Positions 1-6,682 of a stretch of DNA of 31,001 nucleotides are shown piece by piece. The notes below the pieces were generated by a model that had not been told where the DNA came from, made no database searches, and worked only from the letters and a program-made list of their open reading frames with translations. This DNA is from Prevotella sp. (GTDB taxonomy: Bacteria > Bacteroidota > Bacteroidia > Bacteroidales > Bacteroidaceae). The position numbers were made by a program, and so were the translations under genes. How positions within the stretch are numbered: the first letter of the stretch is position 1; each line of letters starts with the position of its first letter. The stretch covers positions 1 to 31,001 of the forward strand of contig JAFZVV010000015.1 of NCBI GenBank assembly GCA_017617615.1. Direction: 5' to 3'.

Positions 1-162
1 CCTTGATTCATCTGATTTGCACCTTGCATAATTATAAAATGCAAAAGTACAAATTCAAATCGAGTAAAAAATATTTCTCCGTAAACCATTGAAAGTAAAG
101 AATTTAATTAATCAAATCTGGATTTTCTCCGGACAGTAGTGTTTTTTTTTAATTGTTTTTTA

Positions 163-192
163 TTGATGTTTCAAAAAGTTGTGGTATATTTG
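163..192 (+). promoter_or_regulatory. Bacteroidetes-type promoter ahead of the small-gene array
   Basis: TTG at 163-165, a 19-base spacer and TATATTTG at 185-192 match the Bacteroidetes -33/-7 pattern. Transcription would start near 199, just where an inverted-repeat leader begins, and would run into the repeat-bounded small genes. The match is seen in sequence; promoter activity is inferred. Confidence 0.6.
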
Positions 193-198
193 CAATTA

Positions 199-282
199 GA
201 AGAGGAGATGCTCCATCCGTTACGGACGTGAGGCGAGGGGACGTTTTTAAGTCATCTATGCGTTGAGAGGTCCCTCTTCTTG
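199..282 (+). ncRNA. Possible structured leader or small RNA
   Basis: The segment opens with GAAGAGG and closes with CCTCTTC, so the ends can pair into a terminal stem. Smaller complementary pairs lie inside, for example CCGTTACGG near 218. It starts at the predicted transcription start of the promoter at 163-192 and contains no convincing reading frame. I do not recognise an Rfam family. It could be a leader RNA, a small RNA, or a recombination-site hairpin for the array that follows. Confidence 0.3.
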
Positions 283-338
283 TTTTATAATATGTCTTTG
301 TTGTCAGTTTACCATACTTGTTTGAGTATATTTCTGCC

Positions 339-377
339 GTTTTATACCCTCGATGATTTGAAGCATTTGAAGCAATT
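339..377 (+). repeat. Array repeat, copy 1 (with internal 9-bp duplication)
   Basis: First of four copies of a repeat whose core is TTATACCCTCGATGATTTG followed by AAGCAATT. This copy has an extra 9 bp because AAGCATTTG is inserted before AAGCAATT. It lies 35 bases before the lipoprotein start at 413. Confidence 0.9.
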
Positions 378-412
378 AAGACACAAAACAAAACAAAAAA
401 ACATAAAGACAA

Positions 413-763
413 ATGAAAGTCATGAAAAAACAAATATTGATTGTCGCCTTACTATTGCTTACTGGTCTAACTGGATGTGACAACACCCTTAAAGATCATA
501 TAAGTATAGACGATTATGAATTCTATTCATTCAGAGAATACAACAGAGAAATAGAAGTGCCAGAAGGTGTGGATGTAATAGCCAATTTGAGGGATTCAAA
601 AAAGATTAGAGGACCTATCAAAGGCGTAGTAACGAACATGCGTTTGGTCAATAAAACGAAAGACGGTGATACATTGGAAATCAGATTCTATGGAAAGAAC
701 TATAGAACTTTCAGTATAGACAAAGATTTCTACGAAGCTGAGAAATCCATAATATCAAAATGA
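413..763 (+). CDS. Small putative lipoprotein
   Basis: This encodes 116 residues with a lipoprotein signal: a basic start (MKVMKK), a hydrophobic stretch at about residues 8-19, and the lipobox LTGC with Cys22 as the predicted lipidated residue. The mature part is about 94 residues, mixed in charge, with no family I recognise. A second ATG at 422 would give a more usual MKK start. It is the first gene of a run of small unrelated genes separated by 30-bp repeats (copies at 339 and 811). Base composition is AT-rich compared with the metabolic genes further right, which suggests acquired DNA. The function is unknown; export and membrane anchoring are inferred from the signal alone. Confidence 0.7.
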   Translation: MKVMKKQILIVALLLLTGLTGCDNTLKDHISIDDYEFYSFREYNREIEVPEGVDVIANLRDSKKIRGPIKGVVTNMRLVNKTKDGDTLEIRFYGKNYRTFSIDKDFYEAEKSIISK

Positions 764-810
764 CAAGACTGGCGCTTTCTGTCAATCCTGTCATCCTAAC
801 GCTTTTTAAA

Positions 811-840
811 GTTTTATACCCTCGATGATTTGAAGCAATT
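811..840 (+). repeat. Array repeat, copy 2
   Basis: A 30-bp copy of the array repeat, starting GTTTTATACC and ending AAGCAATT. With the following TTAAAC it gains GTTT...AAAC ends. It sits 10 bases before the start codon at 851. Confidence 0.9.
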
Positions 841-850
841 TAAACGAAAA

Positions 851-1087
851 ATGACACACTTTGAAAAAGCAATTGATTATGTCCGTCAGAAGCATTCGTG
901 GAATGAACATGACGAAGCGCTCGCACTGGAGGACATGGTAAGGTATCGTTGTCCTATAGAATTTGCAGATGATGATATTGCTAACGAAATCGAAGACTTG
1001 ATGGAAAGGTATGGGCTTGAAAATGACCTTCCAAAAAGTTGGTGGGTGGAAGAAGGCGATGTCAATGACATTTTTTGGATGCTTTAA
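851..1087 (+). CDS. Small acidic protein of unknown function
   Basis: This encodes 78 residues beginning MTHFEKAIDYVRQKHSWNEH. About a quarter of the residues are Asp or Glu, against few Lys/Arg, so the protein is strongly negative. No signal peptide or membrane segment is visible and no family is recognised. The frame stays open upstream through a TTG at 830, but that lies inside the repeat, so the ATG at 851 is chosen. It is the only gene of the second repeat-bounded unit (811-1095). Acidic small proteins of mobile DNA include immunity and DNA-mimic proteins, but nothing here establishes that role. Confidence 0.6.
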   Translation: MTHFEKAIDYVRQKHSWNEHDEALALEDMVRYRCPIEFADDDIANEIEDLMERYGLENDLPKSWWVEEGDVNDIFWML

Positions 1088-1095
1088 GACAACAA

Positions 1096-1125
1096 GTATT
1101 ATACCCTCGATGATTTGAAGCAATT
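1096..1125 (+). repeat. Array repeat, copy 3
   Basis: A 30-bp copy of the array repeat, with GTATTATACC at its start instead of GTTTTATACC and the remaining bases conserved. It begins 8 bases after the stop of the acidic-protein gene. Confidence 0.9.
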
Positions 1126-1133
1126 CAACGTTA

Positions 1134-1217
1134 ACATGAATGGCCATGAATATGCCATGAATTGGACATATATTCCATTTTCCCGGTAATTCATGGTTAA
1201 TTTCTGGTAATTCATGT
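1134..1217. other. Gene-less array unit with nested inverted repeats
   Basis: Between repeat copies 3 and 4 there is no convincing gene, only a 17-codon frame at 1136-1189. Instead there are nested complementary arms. ACATGAAT (1134-1141) can pair with ATTCATGT (1210-1217), and CCATGAATT (1155-1163) with AATTCATGG (1188-1196). An extra CCATGAAT at 1144-1151 allows alternative pairing. The unit could fold into a cruciform or a structured RNA. Confidence 0.5.
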
Positions 1218-1242
1218 GAAAGAAAAAACAAACAATTCTCTT

Positions 1243-1272
1243 GTTTTATACCCTCGATGATTTGAAGCAATT
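1243..1272 (+). repeat. Array repeat, copy 4
   Basis: A 30-bp copy identical in its core to copy 2 and followed by AAAC. It precedes the zinc-ribbon gene by about 100 bases. Spacings between successive copy starts are 472, 285 and 147 bp, so this is not a CRISPR periodicity. Confidence 0.9.
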
Positions 1273-1371
1273 AAACCGAGGCGAGGAAATGCTAATAACC
1301 ATTTTCCTGAATAGAAAGGAATGAAGCAGGTTTAATCCCGGCCAACATATGATGAATTAGAAATCAAAATT

Positions 1372-1725
1372 ATGGGACATAAATACGTTTGTTTACATTG
1401 CCATAAGTGTTTCAGTGCAGGAACTGATTTTACGAAGTTTCAGAACAAAAAGAATTGTCCTGTATGTTTGGAACCCATGATTCTCTTAAATGAGAAGTTT
1501 AAGGCTCCATCAAAAGATGATTCTACCCAATGGGAAATCATAAAGTTGTTAGTTAATAACGGTTTCAATTTCCAAACACTGTATGACCCGGTTAGCGGAG
1601 AGAGAGTACCTTACCCAAGAACAAAAAAGGACGCAGAAGAATTCGTTCGAAAATATAGTAAGAACAATTCCATTTATCGTTCCGATACCTCATATAGAAC
1701 TTCAAATGAAGAAGTAGAAACATAG
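1372..1725 (+). CDS. Zinc-ribbon-like hypothetical protein
   Basis: This encodes 117 residues. The N-terminus carries paired cysteine knuckles, CLHCHKC at residues 7-13 and CPVC at 29-32, a plausible zinc-ribbon. The rest is polar and soluble, ending in a charged tail with no membrane segment. I do not recognise a named family. It is the last gene of the repeat-bounded array (copy 4 at 1243-1272) and converges on the sigma-factor operon. The segment 1273-1371 upstream contains GAGGCGAGG, also present in the inverted-repeat leader at 199-282. Zinc binding is inferred from cysteine spacing; a nucleic-acid or protein-binding role would be a guess. Confidence 0.65.
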   Translation: MGHKYVCLHCHKCFSAGTDFTKFQNKKNCPVCLEPMILLNEKFKAPSKDDSTQWEIIKLLVNNGFNFQTLYDPVSGERVPYPRTKKDAEEFVRKYSKNNSIYRSDTSYRTSNEEVET

Positions 1726-1765
1726 TTCCGCGAGAGTGACGTTCCTGCCGAGTAGCGCGGTTTAC

Positions 1766-2182
1766 TCAAATATTTGCTGTTTCCGTCATGATGTGATTCT
1801 TCTGCATATTCAGGATGTCTTGTATATTACTGATGATGCTCATCGTGCCGAGGCTCATCAACAAGGCGAGGATGGTGGTTAGAATGACGCGAGAGTTCTC
1901 GGCGAGCCATAGGAGGATGCCCGATTGCACATGAACGGGGAACAGTGGCATGCCGGCAGGCATGGAAAGAACAATTGCCATGGTAATGGCTCCGCTGACT
2001 ACGCCAACGACAAAAGCGATGACCATAGCCATCTTATAGCGACGGATGGTAGCCTCCTGGTGCTGACGGACATACTCCACAGCATCGAGCCGACGGGTGA
2101 GTGCAGCCATGAAGTCGGCGTTGTCGTCGAAATGGGGTTGCTGGGCGAGGAACAGTTCCTCAAGTGCTTTGTCTTTGGTCAT
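1766..2182 (-). CDS. Putative membrane anti-sigma factor
   Basis: This encodes 138 residues. A soluble N-terminal part of about 48 residues (MTKDKALEELFLAQQPHFDD...) is followed by two strongly hydrophobic segments, roughly residues 50-72 and 95-118. Its start overlaps the stop of the ECF sigma gene by 4 bases (2179-2182), so translation is probably coupled. A short cytoplasmic domain attached to membrane helices, encoded directly after an ECF sigma factor, is the usual layout of an anti-sigma factor. I see no classical zinc-binding ZAS motif (HxxxCxxC), so the assignment rests on position and topology. It is the last gene of the operon. Confidence 0.6.
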   Translation of the reverse strand: MTKDKALEELFLAQQPHFDDNADFMAALTRRLDAVEYVRQHQEATIRRYKMAMVIAFVVGVVSGAITMAIVLSMPAGMPLFPVHVQSGILLWLAENSRVILTTILALLMSLGTMSIISNIQDILNMQKNHIMTETANI

Positions 2183-2655
2183 AGCTTCAGTCTTGCTTTA
2201 AGTTTGTCACGGCCTCGCGAGAGTTGCTTCTTCACAGCATCCTCAGAGGTGTCGGTAATGGCGGCTATCTCCTTGATATTGTAGCCGTTGAGATAGAAGA
2301 GGGTGATGGCCGAACGCTCTTTTGGCGGCAGAGTACGTAGGGCAAGATAGAGGCTCTGGTGCTCAAAACCGCTTTCAGCAGACAGGTCGCCGACTACCTT
2401 CCGTGCTCCATCGAGTGTATCCATGGTCCGGCAACTCGCCTTGTGGTTGAGGAATGTGTTGTAGGCTATCTTGAAAAGCCATGAGCGGAACCGTCCCTTT
2501 TCCTGATAGCCTGCCGACGAGAGGTAGGCCTTCACCAGCGAGTCCTGGGCCAGGTCGTCGGCATCACTTTTGTTGCCACAGCAGAGGGCGAACAAGAAGC
2601 CACGGAGGGCCTCCTGTTCGCGCTCTACCTGGGCTATGAATACGTCGCGTGTCAC
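2179..2655 (-). CDS. ECF-family RNA polymerase sigma factor
   Basis: This encodes 158 residues, the usual size of an extracytoplasmic-function sigma-70 factor. Region 2 spans about residues 10-75, with ADDLAQDSLVKAYLS and the conserved FRSWLFKIAYNTFLNHK stretch that contacts the -10-like element. Region 4 spans about 103-155, with LPPKERSAITLFYLNGY and the helix-turn-helix IKEIAAITDTSEDAVKKQLS. It overlaps the membrane gene upstream (2652-2655) and the putative anti-sigma gene downstream (2179-2182), by 4 bases each. It probably directs transcription of its own operon plus an unknown regulon. The inducing signal cannot be read from the sequence. Confidence 0.93.
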   Translation of the reverse strand: MTRDVFIAQVEREQEALRGFLFALCCGNKSDADDLAQDSLVKAYLSSAGYQEKGRFRSWLFKIAYNTFLNHKASCRTMDTLDGARKVVGDLSAESGFEHQSLYLALRTLPPKERSAITLFYLNGYNIKEIAAITDTSEDAVKKQLSRGRDKLKARLKL

Positions 2656-3107
2656 TTGTTCCCTGCCTGTGCTGTCAGTTGTTGTGCTTCTGCTTCAATC
2701 TCCCTGACGAGCATCTTCTTGCCAATGAAATAACTGATAAAGAAGGCAATGCCGATGGCCATCAAGATACATCCAAAACATGTGGCCGTCATAATGTTGA
2801 CAGGGTCGCTCCCCCCGACAAAACCAAGCCATGCACCTAATCCTATCAAAACAATCCCTAACAGGGCGGTGATGCAGCCCCACAGCAGTTTTGTGAGCAA
2901 CTTCTCCTTCAACAGTTTTTTCTTGGGTGAAATCTTGTTTATCAGTTCCTCTATATCCATGTCTGGGTTCTTCTCAATGGCAGCCAGCACGATTTCCGTA
3001 CGTTTGTTGGTGTCATTCATCTTATTGCGGATGAAAAACCAGATAATCATGATGGGAAGTACGCATCCACAGGTAATGGGTACCAAAATCGGGATTAAAT
3101 CTCTCAT
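2652..3107 (-). CDS. DUF6249-like membrane protein of the sigma operon
   Basis: This encodes 151 residues: a hydrophobic N-terminal segment (residues 4-25, LIPILVPITCGCVLPIMIIW), a charged region of about 45 residues, and two further membrane segments near 73-95 and 104-128. The layout resembles the DUF6249 proteins often found beside sigma factors in Prevotella and Bacteroides; I make that assignment from memory of the family. It is the first gene of a three-gene minus-strand operon with 4-base overlaps throughout. A promoter lies at 3265-3295, leaving a leader of about 150 bases. It may sense membrane or envelope state, but only context supports this. Confidence 0.65.
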   Translation of the reverse strand: MRDLIPILVPITCGCVLPIMIIWFFIRNKMNDTNKRTEIVLAAIEKNPDMDIEELINKISPKKKLLKEKLLTKLLWGCITALLGIVLIGLGAWLGFVGGSDPVNIMTATCFGCILMAIGIAFFISYFIGKKMLVREIEAEAQQLTAQAGNK

Positions 3108-3264
3108 AATACTCTTATGTTTTTATTGTTAAACTTCTGTTTCCTTGAACCGATTCATATACATAACAGTACAAGAAAGCAAAAGGTGACGTCGGATAGA
3201 ATATTTTGCTATAGGAGGATAACTGCAAACACCAATACTTATTCAAATAATTTCATTTCGTCTG

Positions 3265-3295
3265 CAAATTTACTAAAAGGAGTTGAGTTATTCAA
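3265..3295 (-). promoter_or_regulatory. Promoter of the sigma-factor operon
   Basis: On the minus strand TTG (3293-3295), a 20-base spacer and TAAATTTG (3265-3272) match the Bacteroidetes housekeeping pattern. The start of transcription would be near 3258, about 150 bases before the operon. The rest of 3108-3444 shows no gene or further structure that I can support. Confidence 0.6.
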
Positions 3296-3400
3296 CAAAA
3301 AAAACGATTGTTTTTAGTCATCGAATAATGGCAGCAAATAGAACTGAAAGGACGAAGCCCGTCCATACGAAAATGTCATGACAGCGGTATCGTTTTGCCA

Positions 3401-3408
3401 TAATTTTG
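3401..3408 (+). promoter_or_regulatory. Possible -7 element before the broken replication gene
   Basis: TAATTTTG fits TAnnTTTG and lies 37 bases before the ATG at 3445. No clear TTG is present 19-21 bases upstream, so support is weak. Confidence 0.35.
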
Positions 3409-3543
3409 CCAGTGAGAAAAGAAAATGTCACGCATTCGCAAAATATGGAAAAAGGACACATCACCCTCCCACGCACCATCTTCATCTCTGAAGAATGGCT
3501 TCAGCCCCGCGTATTCAGTATGATTGAGGCATGGGTCGACATC

Positions 3544-3567
3544 GTGAATCAAGGGGTGAATCAAGGG
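3544..3567 (+). repeat. Tandem 12-bp direct repeat at the left edge of the palindrome
   Basis: GTGAATCAAGGG occurs twice head to tail (3544-3555 and 3556-3567). The second copy runs into the left arm of the inverted repeat, so this may mark slippage or an incomplete third arm. Confidence 0.7.
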
Positions 3568-3633
3568 GACAGGTTTTTGATTCCTTGTTGGCCATTTATT
3601 GTGGATAGAATCAAAAAACCTGTCCCCTTGATT
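3559..3633. repeat. REP-like palindromic element inside a gene
   Basis: The left arm at 3559-3582 (AATCAAGGGGACAGG then TTTTTGATT) is complementary to the right arm at 3609-3633, with one extra T/A as the only difference. The arms enclose 26 bases. The GGGGACAGGTTT / AAACCTGTCCCC arms resemble palindromes mobilised by REP-associated tyrosine (Y1, IS200-like) transposases. No transposase is present in the window, so mobility in trans is inferred. Confidence 0.75.
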
Positions 3634-4235
3634 ACGCTTCGGCGGAAAGACGGTAGTCTGGCAGAAAGACTGTTGGTCGGTGTCGCTGCGCACCCTCGCG
3701 AAACGATGGCAGTGGACCGTCAGGGGCGTGCGCTCTTTCCTCAGCTTGATGGCACAGAACGACAGGATAACACTGAAGGTGGAGAACGGCATCACCATCA
3801 TCCGTGTCACAGGGGATGGCACATCCGACGGAACAGCAAATGGCACAGCAAATGGCACAGGGAACGGCACAGCAGGAGAGACAGCACCAACCAAAGCAAA
3901 GGAAACGGAGAAGACGTATTCCACCGTTGCTAAATCGTTGAGGGACAACGAGAAAGATGAGGCACCGAAGGCGTACGCCACGATGCCGACACAGCCCGCT
4001 CGCTGTGACGTGGCAACACCGCAGGGCACACCCTGTGGCACAGCGTCCGACACAGCCAGCGGCACAATACAGAATAAAGGATTAATAGAAGAAAGAATAA
4101 ATATCAACGACAACAACGCCTGCGCGCGTGTGCGTGAGGAAATGCGTGTGATGAGCCGTGGCGATCCTCGACTATTCGCAGGAATTAAAACTTTGAAAAA
4201 AACTCTTTTTCCTAGCTTTTCTCAAAATAAACTTT

Positions 4236-4243
4236 TAACTTTG
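4236..4243 (+). promoter_or_regulatory. Possible -7 element for the GH43 gene
   Basis: TAACTTTG fits the -7 consensus and lies about 135 bases before the GH43 gene, but no good -33 element is visible. It overlaps the end of the broken replication gene. Confidence 0.4.
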
Positions 4244-4377
4244 TGTCGGTAATCCTTTCATAGCCCAACCTACCCTGTCCGTTAGATGACTTCTGGTACA
4301 CACAAAGGAAAAGACAAAATGCAGGCAAATGCCCCTAGTGGACATCGTTATGAAGTTGTCGCTGTGATTAAAGAAGA

Positions 4378-5916
4378 ATGACAAACAAAATGAAAACAAC
4401 ACGATTGATTCCCAGACATATTCTGGTGGTTTTACTCATCATGCTGCAAGCTACGGGTGTCGAGGCACAGAACCCCATCATCTGCGACCGGTACACTCCC
4501 GACCCAGCACCCTATGTGCATGGTGACACGCTTTACCTCTTTGTCGACCATGACGAGGATGTCACCCTGAACGACTATTTCACCATGAAGGACTGGCTGC
4601 TATACAGTACTGTGGACATGGTGAATTGGACGTACCGGGGGACACCGCTGACGTCGGCCACGTTTTCCTCATGGGCCAAGCAGGACAACGACTGCTGGGC
4701 CAGCCAGTGCATAGAGCGCAACGGCAAATGGTACTGGTATGTCACCGCCACCATCAAGGGAGAAGCATATCCCGGCATCGGGGTGGCAGAGGCCGACCAC
4801 CCTGCCGGACCATACAACGACCCCATCAAGAAACCGTTGGTGAAAGGGTGGTTCAAGATCGACCCGTCGGTGATTATCGACGACAACGGCCAGGCTTATC
4901 TTTTCTATGGCAACAACATGCTTTGGTTTGCCAAACTATCCAACAGCATGACATCACTCGCCAGCGGCGAGATAGAGGTGAACACCAAGGACGAGACAGC
5001 TTTCGGTCCCTACAAAGGCTACGAAGACGACGGCACACCCAAGACCAATTTCGAGGAGGCATCATGGATATACAAGCGAGGCGACAAATACTACCTGGAG
5101 TATGCCGCCGGTGGCGTACCCGAACACTGGGCCTACTCCACTGCTGACAAGATTACCGGTCCGTGGACCTATCAGGGCAAGATGATGGGTGAGGCAGAAA
5201 ACAGTTTCACGATTCACGGTGGCAGTGTTGAGTACAAAGGACACCACTACCTGTTCTACCACAACGGCAAACTGCCTGACGGCGGCGGATTCAAGCGTGC
5301 CACCTGTATAGAGGAATATACGCCCAACGAAGATGGCACGCTGCCTTTCATCACCGCCACGGCAAATGGTGTCGCTCCCTTGCAGAACGTCAACCCCTAT
5401 GTGCGCCAAGAGGCAGAGACCATCAACCAAAGTGTGGGCGTGAGATGCGAGGGCGATTACAATGGCTGTTATGTGACTAACATCAAGTCGGGGAATTATA
5501 TCAAAGTGCGCGGCGTGGACTTCGGTGAGACAGGCGCCCGGTCGTTCACCGCCAGATTGCGTGCCGAGAACAAGAGCATATTTACCATACGCACCGACGA
5601 CAAGATGGGTCCTACCGTGGCACGCGTGACGCTGGAATCGACCAATGGTGAGTGGCAGGATATCACATTCGAACTGACCACGCCCATCACAGGCGTCCAC
5701 GACCTGTTCTTCGCGTTCTCGGGCAGAGGAAATTCGAAGATGGACTTTGACTGTTGGCAGTTCAGCGAAGAGCCGACAGTGGTCAAGGATGTGAGAGATG
5801 AAGAAAAAGTAAAAAGGGGGAATGGCACCTACGACTTAACCGGCCGCCAAGTGAACGAAAAGGACCGCACAAAGGGCATCAGGGTTGTTGATGGCAAGAA
5901 ATACATCAATCCTTAA
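4378..5916 (+). CDS. Secreted GH43 glycosidase with C-terminal CBM6
   Basis: This encodes 512 residues. A signal peptide ends near VEAQ (about residue 30); ATG at 4390 is an equally good start. The GH43 five-bladed propeller occupies about residues 32-330. The expected catalytic trio is visible: Asp42 in YTPDPAP (base), the Asp in WFKIDPSVIID (pKa modulator), and the Glu in NFEEASWIY (acid). A CBM6-type beta-sandwich follows at about 345-465 (QEAETINQSVGV...MDFDCWQF). The protein ends in a Prevotella-type tail (YDLTGRQV...GIRVVDGKKY). GH43-CBM6 proteins mostly remove arabinose or xylose from arabinoxylan; the exact substrate is not determined here. No SusC/D pair is adjacent, so this is not an obvious polysaccharide utilisation locus. 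It overlaps the next gene by 26 bases. Confidence 0.9.
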   Translation: MTNKMKTTRLIPRHILVVLLIMLQATGVEAQNPIICDRYTPDPAPYVHGDTLYLFVDHDEDVTLNDYFTMKDWLLYSTVDMVNWTYRGTPLTSATFSSWAKQDNDCWASQCIERNGKWYWYVTATIKGEAYPGIGVAEADHPAGPYNDPIKKPLVKGWFKIDPSVIIDDNGQAYLFYGNNMLWFAKLSNSMTSLASGEIEVNTKDETAFGPYKGYEDDGTPKTNFEEASWIYKRGDKYYLEYAAGGVPEHWAYSTADKITGPWTYQGKMMGEAENSFTIHGGSVEYKGHHYLFYHNGKLPDGGGFKRATCIEEYTPNEDGTLPFITATANGVAPLQNVNPYVRQEAETINQSVGVRCEGDYNGCYVTNIKSGNYIKVRGVDFGETGARSFTARLRAENKSIFTIRTDDKMGPTVARVTLESTNGEWQDITFELTTPITGVHDLFFAFSGRGNSKMDFDCWQFSEEPTVVKDVRDEEKVKRGNGTYDLTGRQVNEKDRTKGIRVVDGKKYINP

Positions 5917-6400
5917 AGATTTGAATATAGAGAAACGGGAACTGCGACGCAAGCGGCTGATGGACAACAAGGCCTATCAGACGATGGGCATTCTGACGCG
6001 TTACATGGACCGCTACTATCTGGATGCGCTCATCGGAGTCATTCCCGGATGGGGTGATGCCATTGCCTTGCTCTGCGTTGTGCCGTTCGTCTATTTCTCG
6101 TTGCACATCATCAAGAGCATCCCCCTGACATTGGCAGTCCTGAACAATGCACTGCGTGACGTGCTGATGGGCATGATACCTTTCTTCGTTGGCGACATCA
6201 TCGACTTCTTCCACCGTGCCAATATCCAGAACATGGAAATGATTCAGGGATTTGTAGATGGTGATGAAGCCATCATCAAACAAGTGAATCAACGGGCATG
6301 GCAATCCGCCATTGTGCTCATCATCCTGCTTCTGCTCATAGCCCTCATGATATGGTTGCTCATATCCTTCGGCCACTATCTATATTCTCTTGTGTTTTGA
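5891..6400 (+). CDS. DUF4112 membrane protein
   Basis: This encodes 169 residues from the ATG at 5891. After a basic N-terminus comes the DUF4112 signature region YLDALIGVIPGWGDAIALL (about residues 42-60). Hydrophobic segments lie near 53-80, 88-108 and 140-165. The start overlaps the end of the glycosidase gene by 26 bases in another frame; the next ATG (near 5958) would avoid the overlap but still keep the domain. The family is widespread and its biochemical role is unknown. Coupling to the glycosidase is probably positional rather than functional. Confidence 0.8.
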   Translation: MARNTSILKDLNIEKRELRRKRLMDNKAYQTMGILTRYMDRYYLDALIGVIPGWGDAIALLCVVPFVYFSLHIIKSIPLTLAVLNNALRDVLMGMIPFFVGDIIDFFHRANIQNMEMIQGFVDGDEAIIKQVNQRAWQSAIVLIILLLLIALMIWLLISFGHYLYSLVF

Positions 6401-6682
6401 ATCAGAAATTCAAGTTTCGCATTTGCTCAACTTTCGGAAGTTAAAAGGAAGTTAAAGGGAAGTTAAAAGGAATGTTTTCGTTAAGCCAAATAAGCAGAGC
6501 CAAACTTGTTTGTGCTATGCTATGGCGAGAACCGATGGAGTAGCGAGGGCAGACAAAAACTCGTTTTTAGTATGCCGAGTCACGACAGAGGTCGAAGATA
6601 TTCAAAACATCGGCGAAGCCAAATTAAAGGGACATATGCCCTTTTAATGACCTTGCCACTGGCCTACGGGCCTTCCACAATG
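6401..6682. other. Convergent intergenic region with repeat debris
   Basis: This lies between the DUF4112 gene (+) and lptB (-). It holds three tandem AAGTTAAA-type units at 6436-6472, the reverse orientation of the CCCTTTAACTT family seen at 13405, 23500 and 28560. It also has an inverted repeat ATTAAAGGG (6623-6631) / CCCTTTTAAT (6639-6648), which could act as a weak terminator, and GGCGAAGCC resembling part of the lptB upstream repeats. No gene is supported. Confidence 0.5.

Larger units (their letters stand above)
3445..4252 (+). pseudogene. Disrupted phage/plasmid-type replication initiator-like gene
   Basis: The reading frame beginning MEKGHITLPRTIF (3445) resembles the N-terminus of helix-turn-helix replication proteins of Bacteroidetes phages and integrative elements, including an EAWVDIV stretch near residue 29. 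The matching continuation (SLRTLAKRWQWTV..VRSFL..NGITIIRV) is in a different frame, open from 3632 to 4252. The join falls in an inserted palindrome at 3559-3633, which brings a frame change and a stop in the second frame at 3629. The second part continues into a low-complexity linker rich in GTANGT repeats (about 3815-3880). I therefore read this as one gene broken by the insertion. If the C-terminal part is translated alone, GTG at 3680 is a possible start. The downstream end is uncertain because a promoter-like element overlaps it at 4236. Confidence 0.6.

Noticed and set aside
1..29. Minus-strand gene starting at 29 with a TACTTTTG element at 42-49
   Set aside because: Only nine codons lie inside the window, and there is no clear -33 element; nothing can be said about a product.
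806..1270. 154-aa minus-strand frame with three LLQIIEGI repeats
   Set aside because: The repeats are the antisense of the DNA repeats, and the frame lies opposite the acidic-protein gene. It stays open because two of the repeat spacings are multiples of three.
339..1272. CRISPR array
   Set aside because: The repeat has GTTT...AAAC ends with its next bases, but spacings are 472, 285 and 147 bp with genes between, the number of copies is four, and no cas gene is present.
339..1272. Classical integron attC sites
   Set aside because: The repeats lack the paired RYYYAAC/GTTRRRY core sites and the long imperfect palindrome of attC; the ATTCAAC match in copy 3 is not shared by the others.
1728..1760. 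Intrinsic terminator between the zinc-ribbon gene and the sigma operon
   Set aside because: CCGCG/CGCGG arms are only 5 bp with a 23-base loop and no U-run on either strand.
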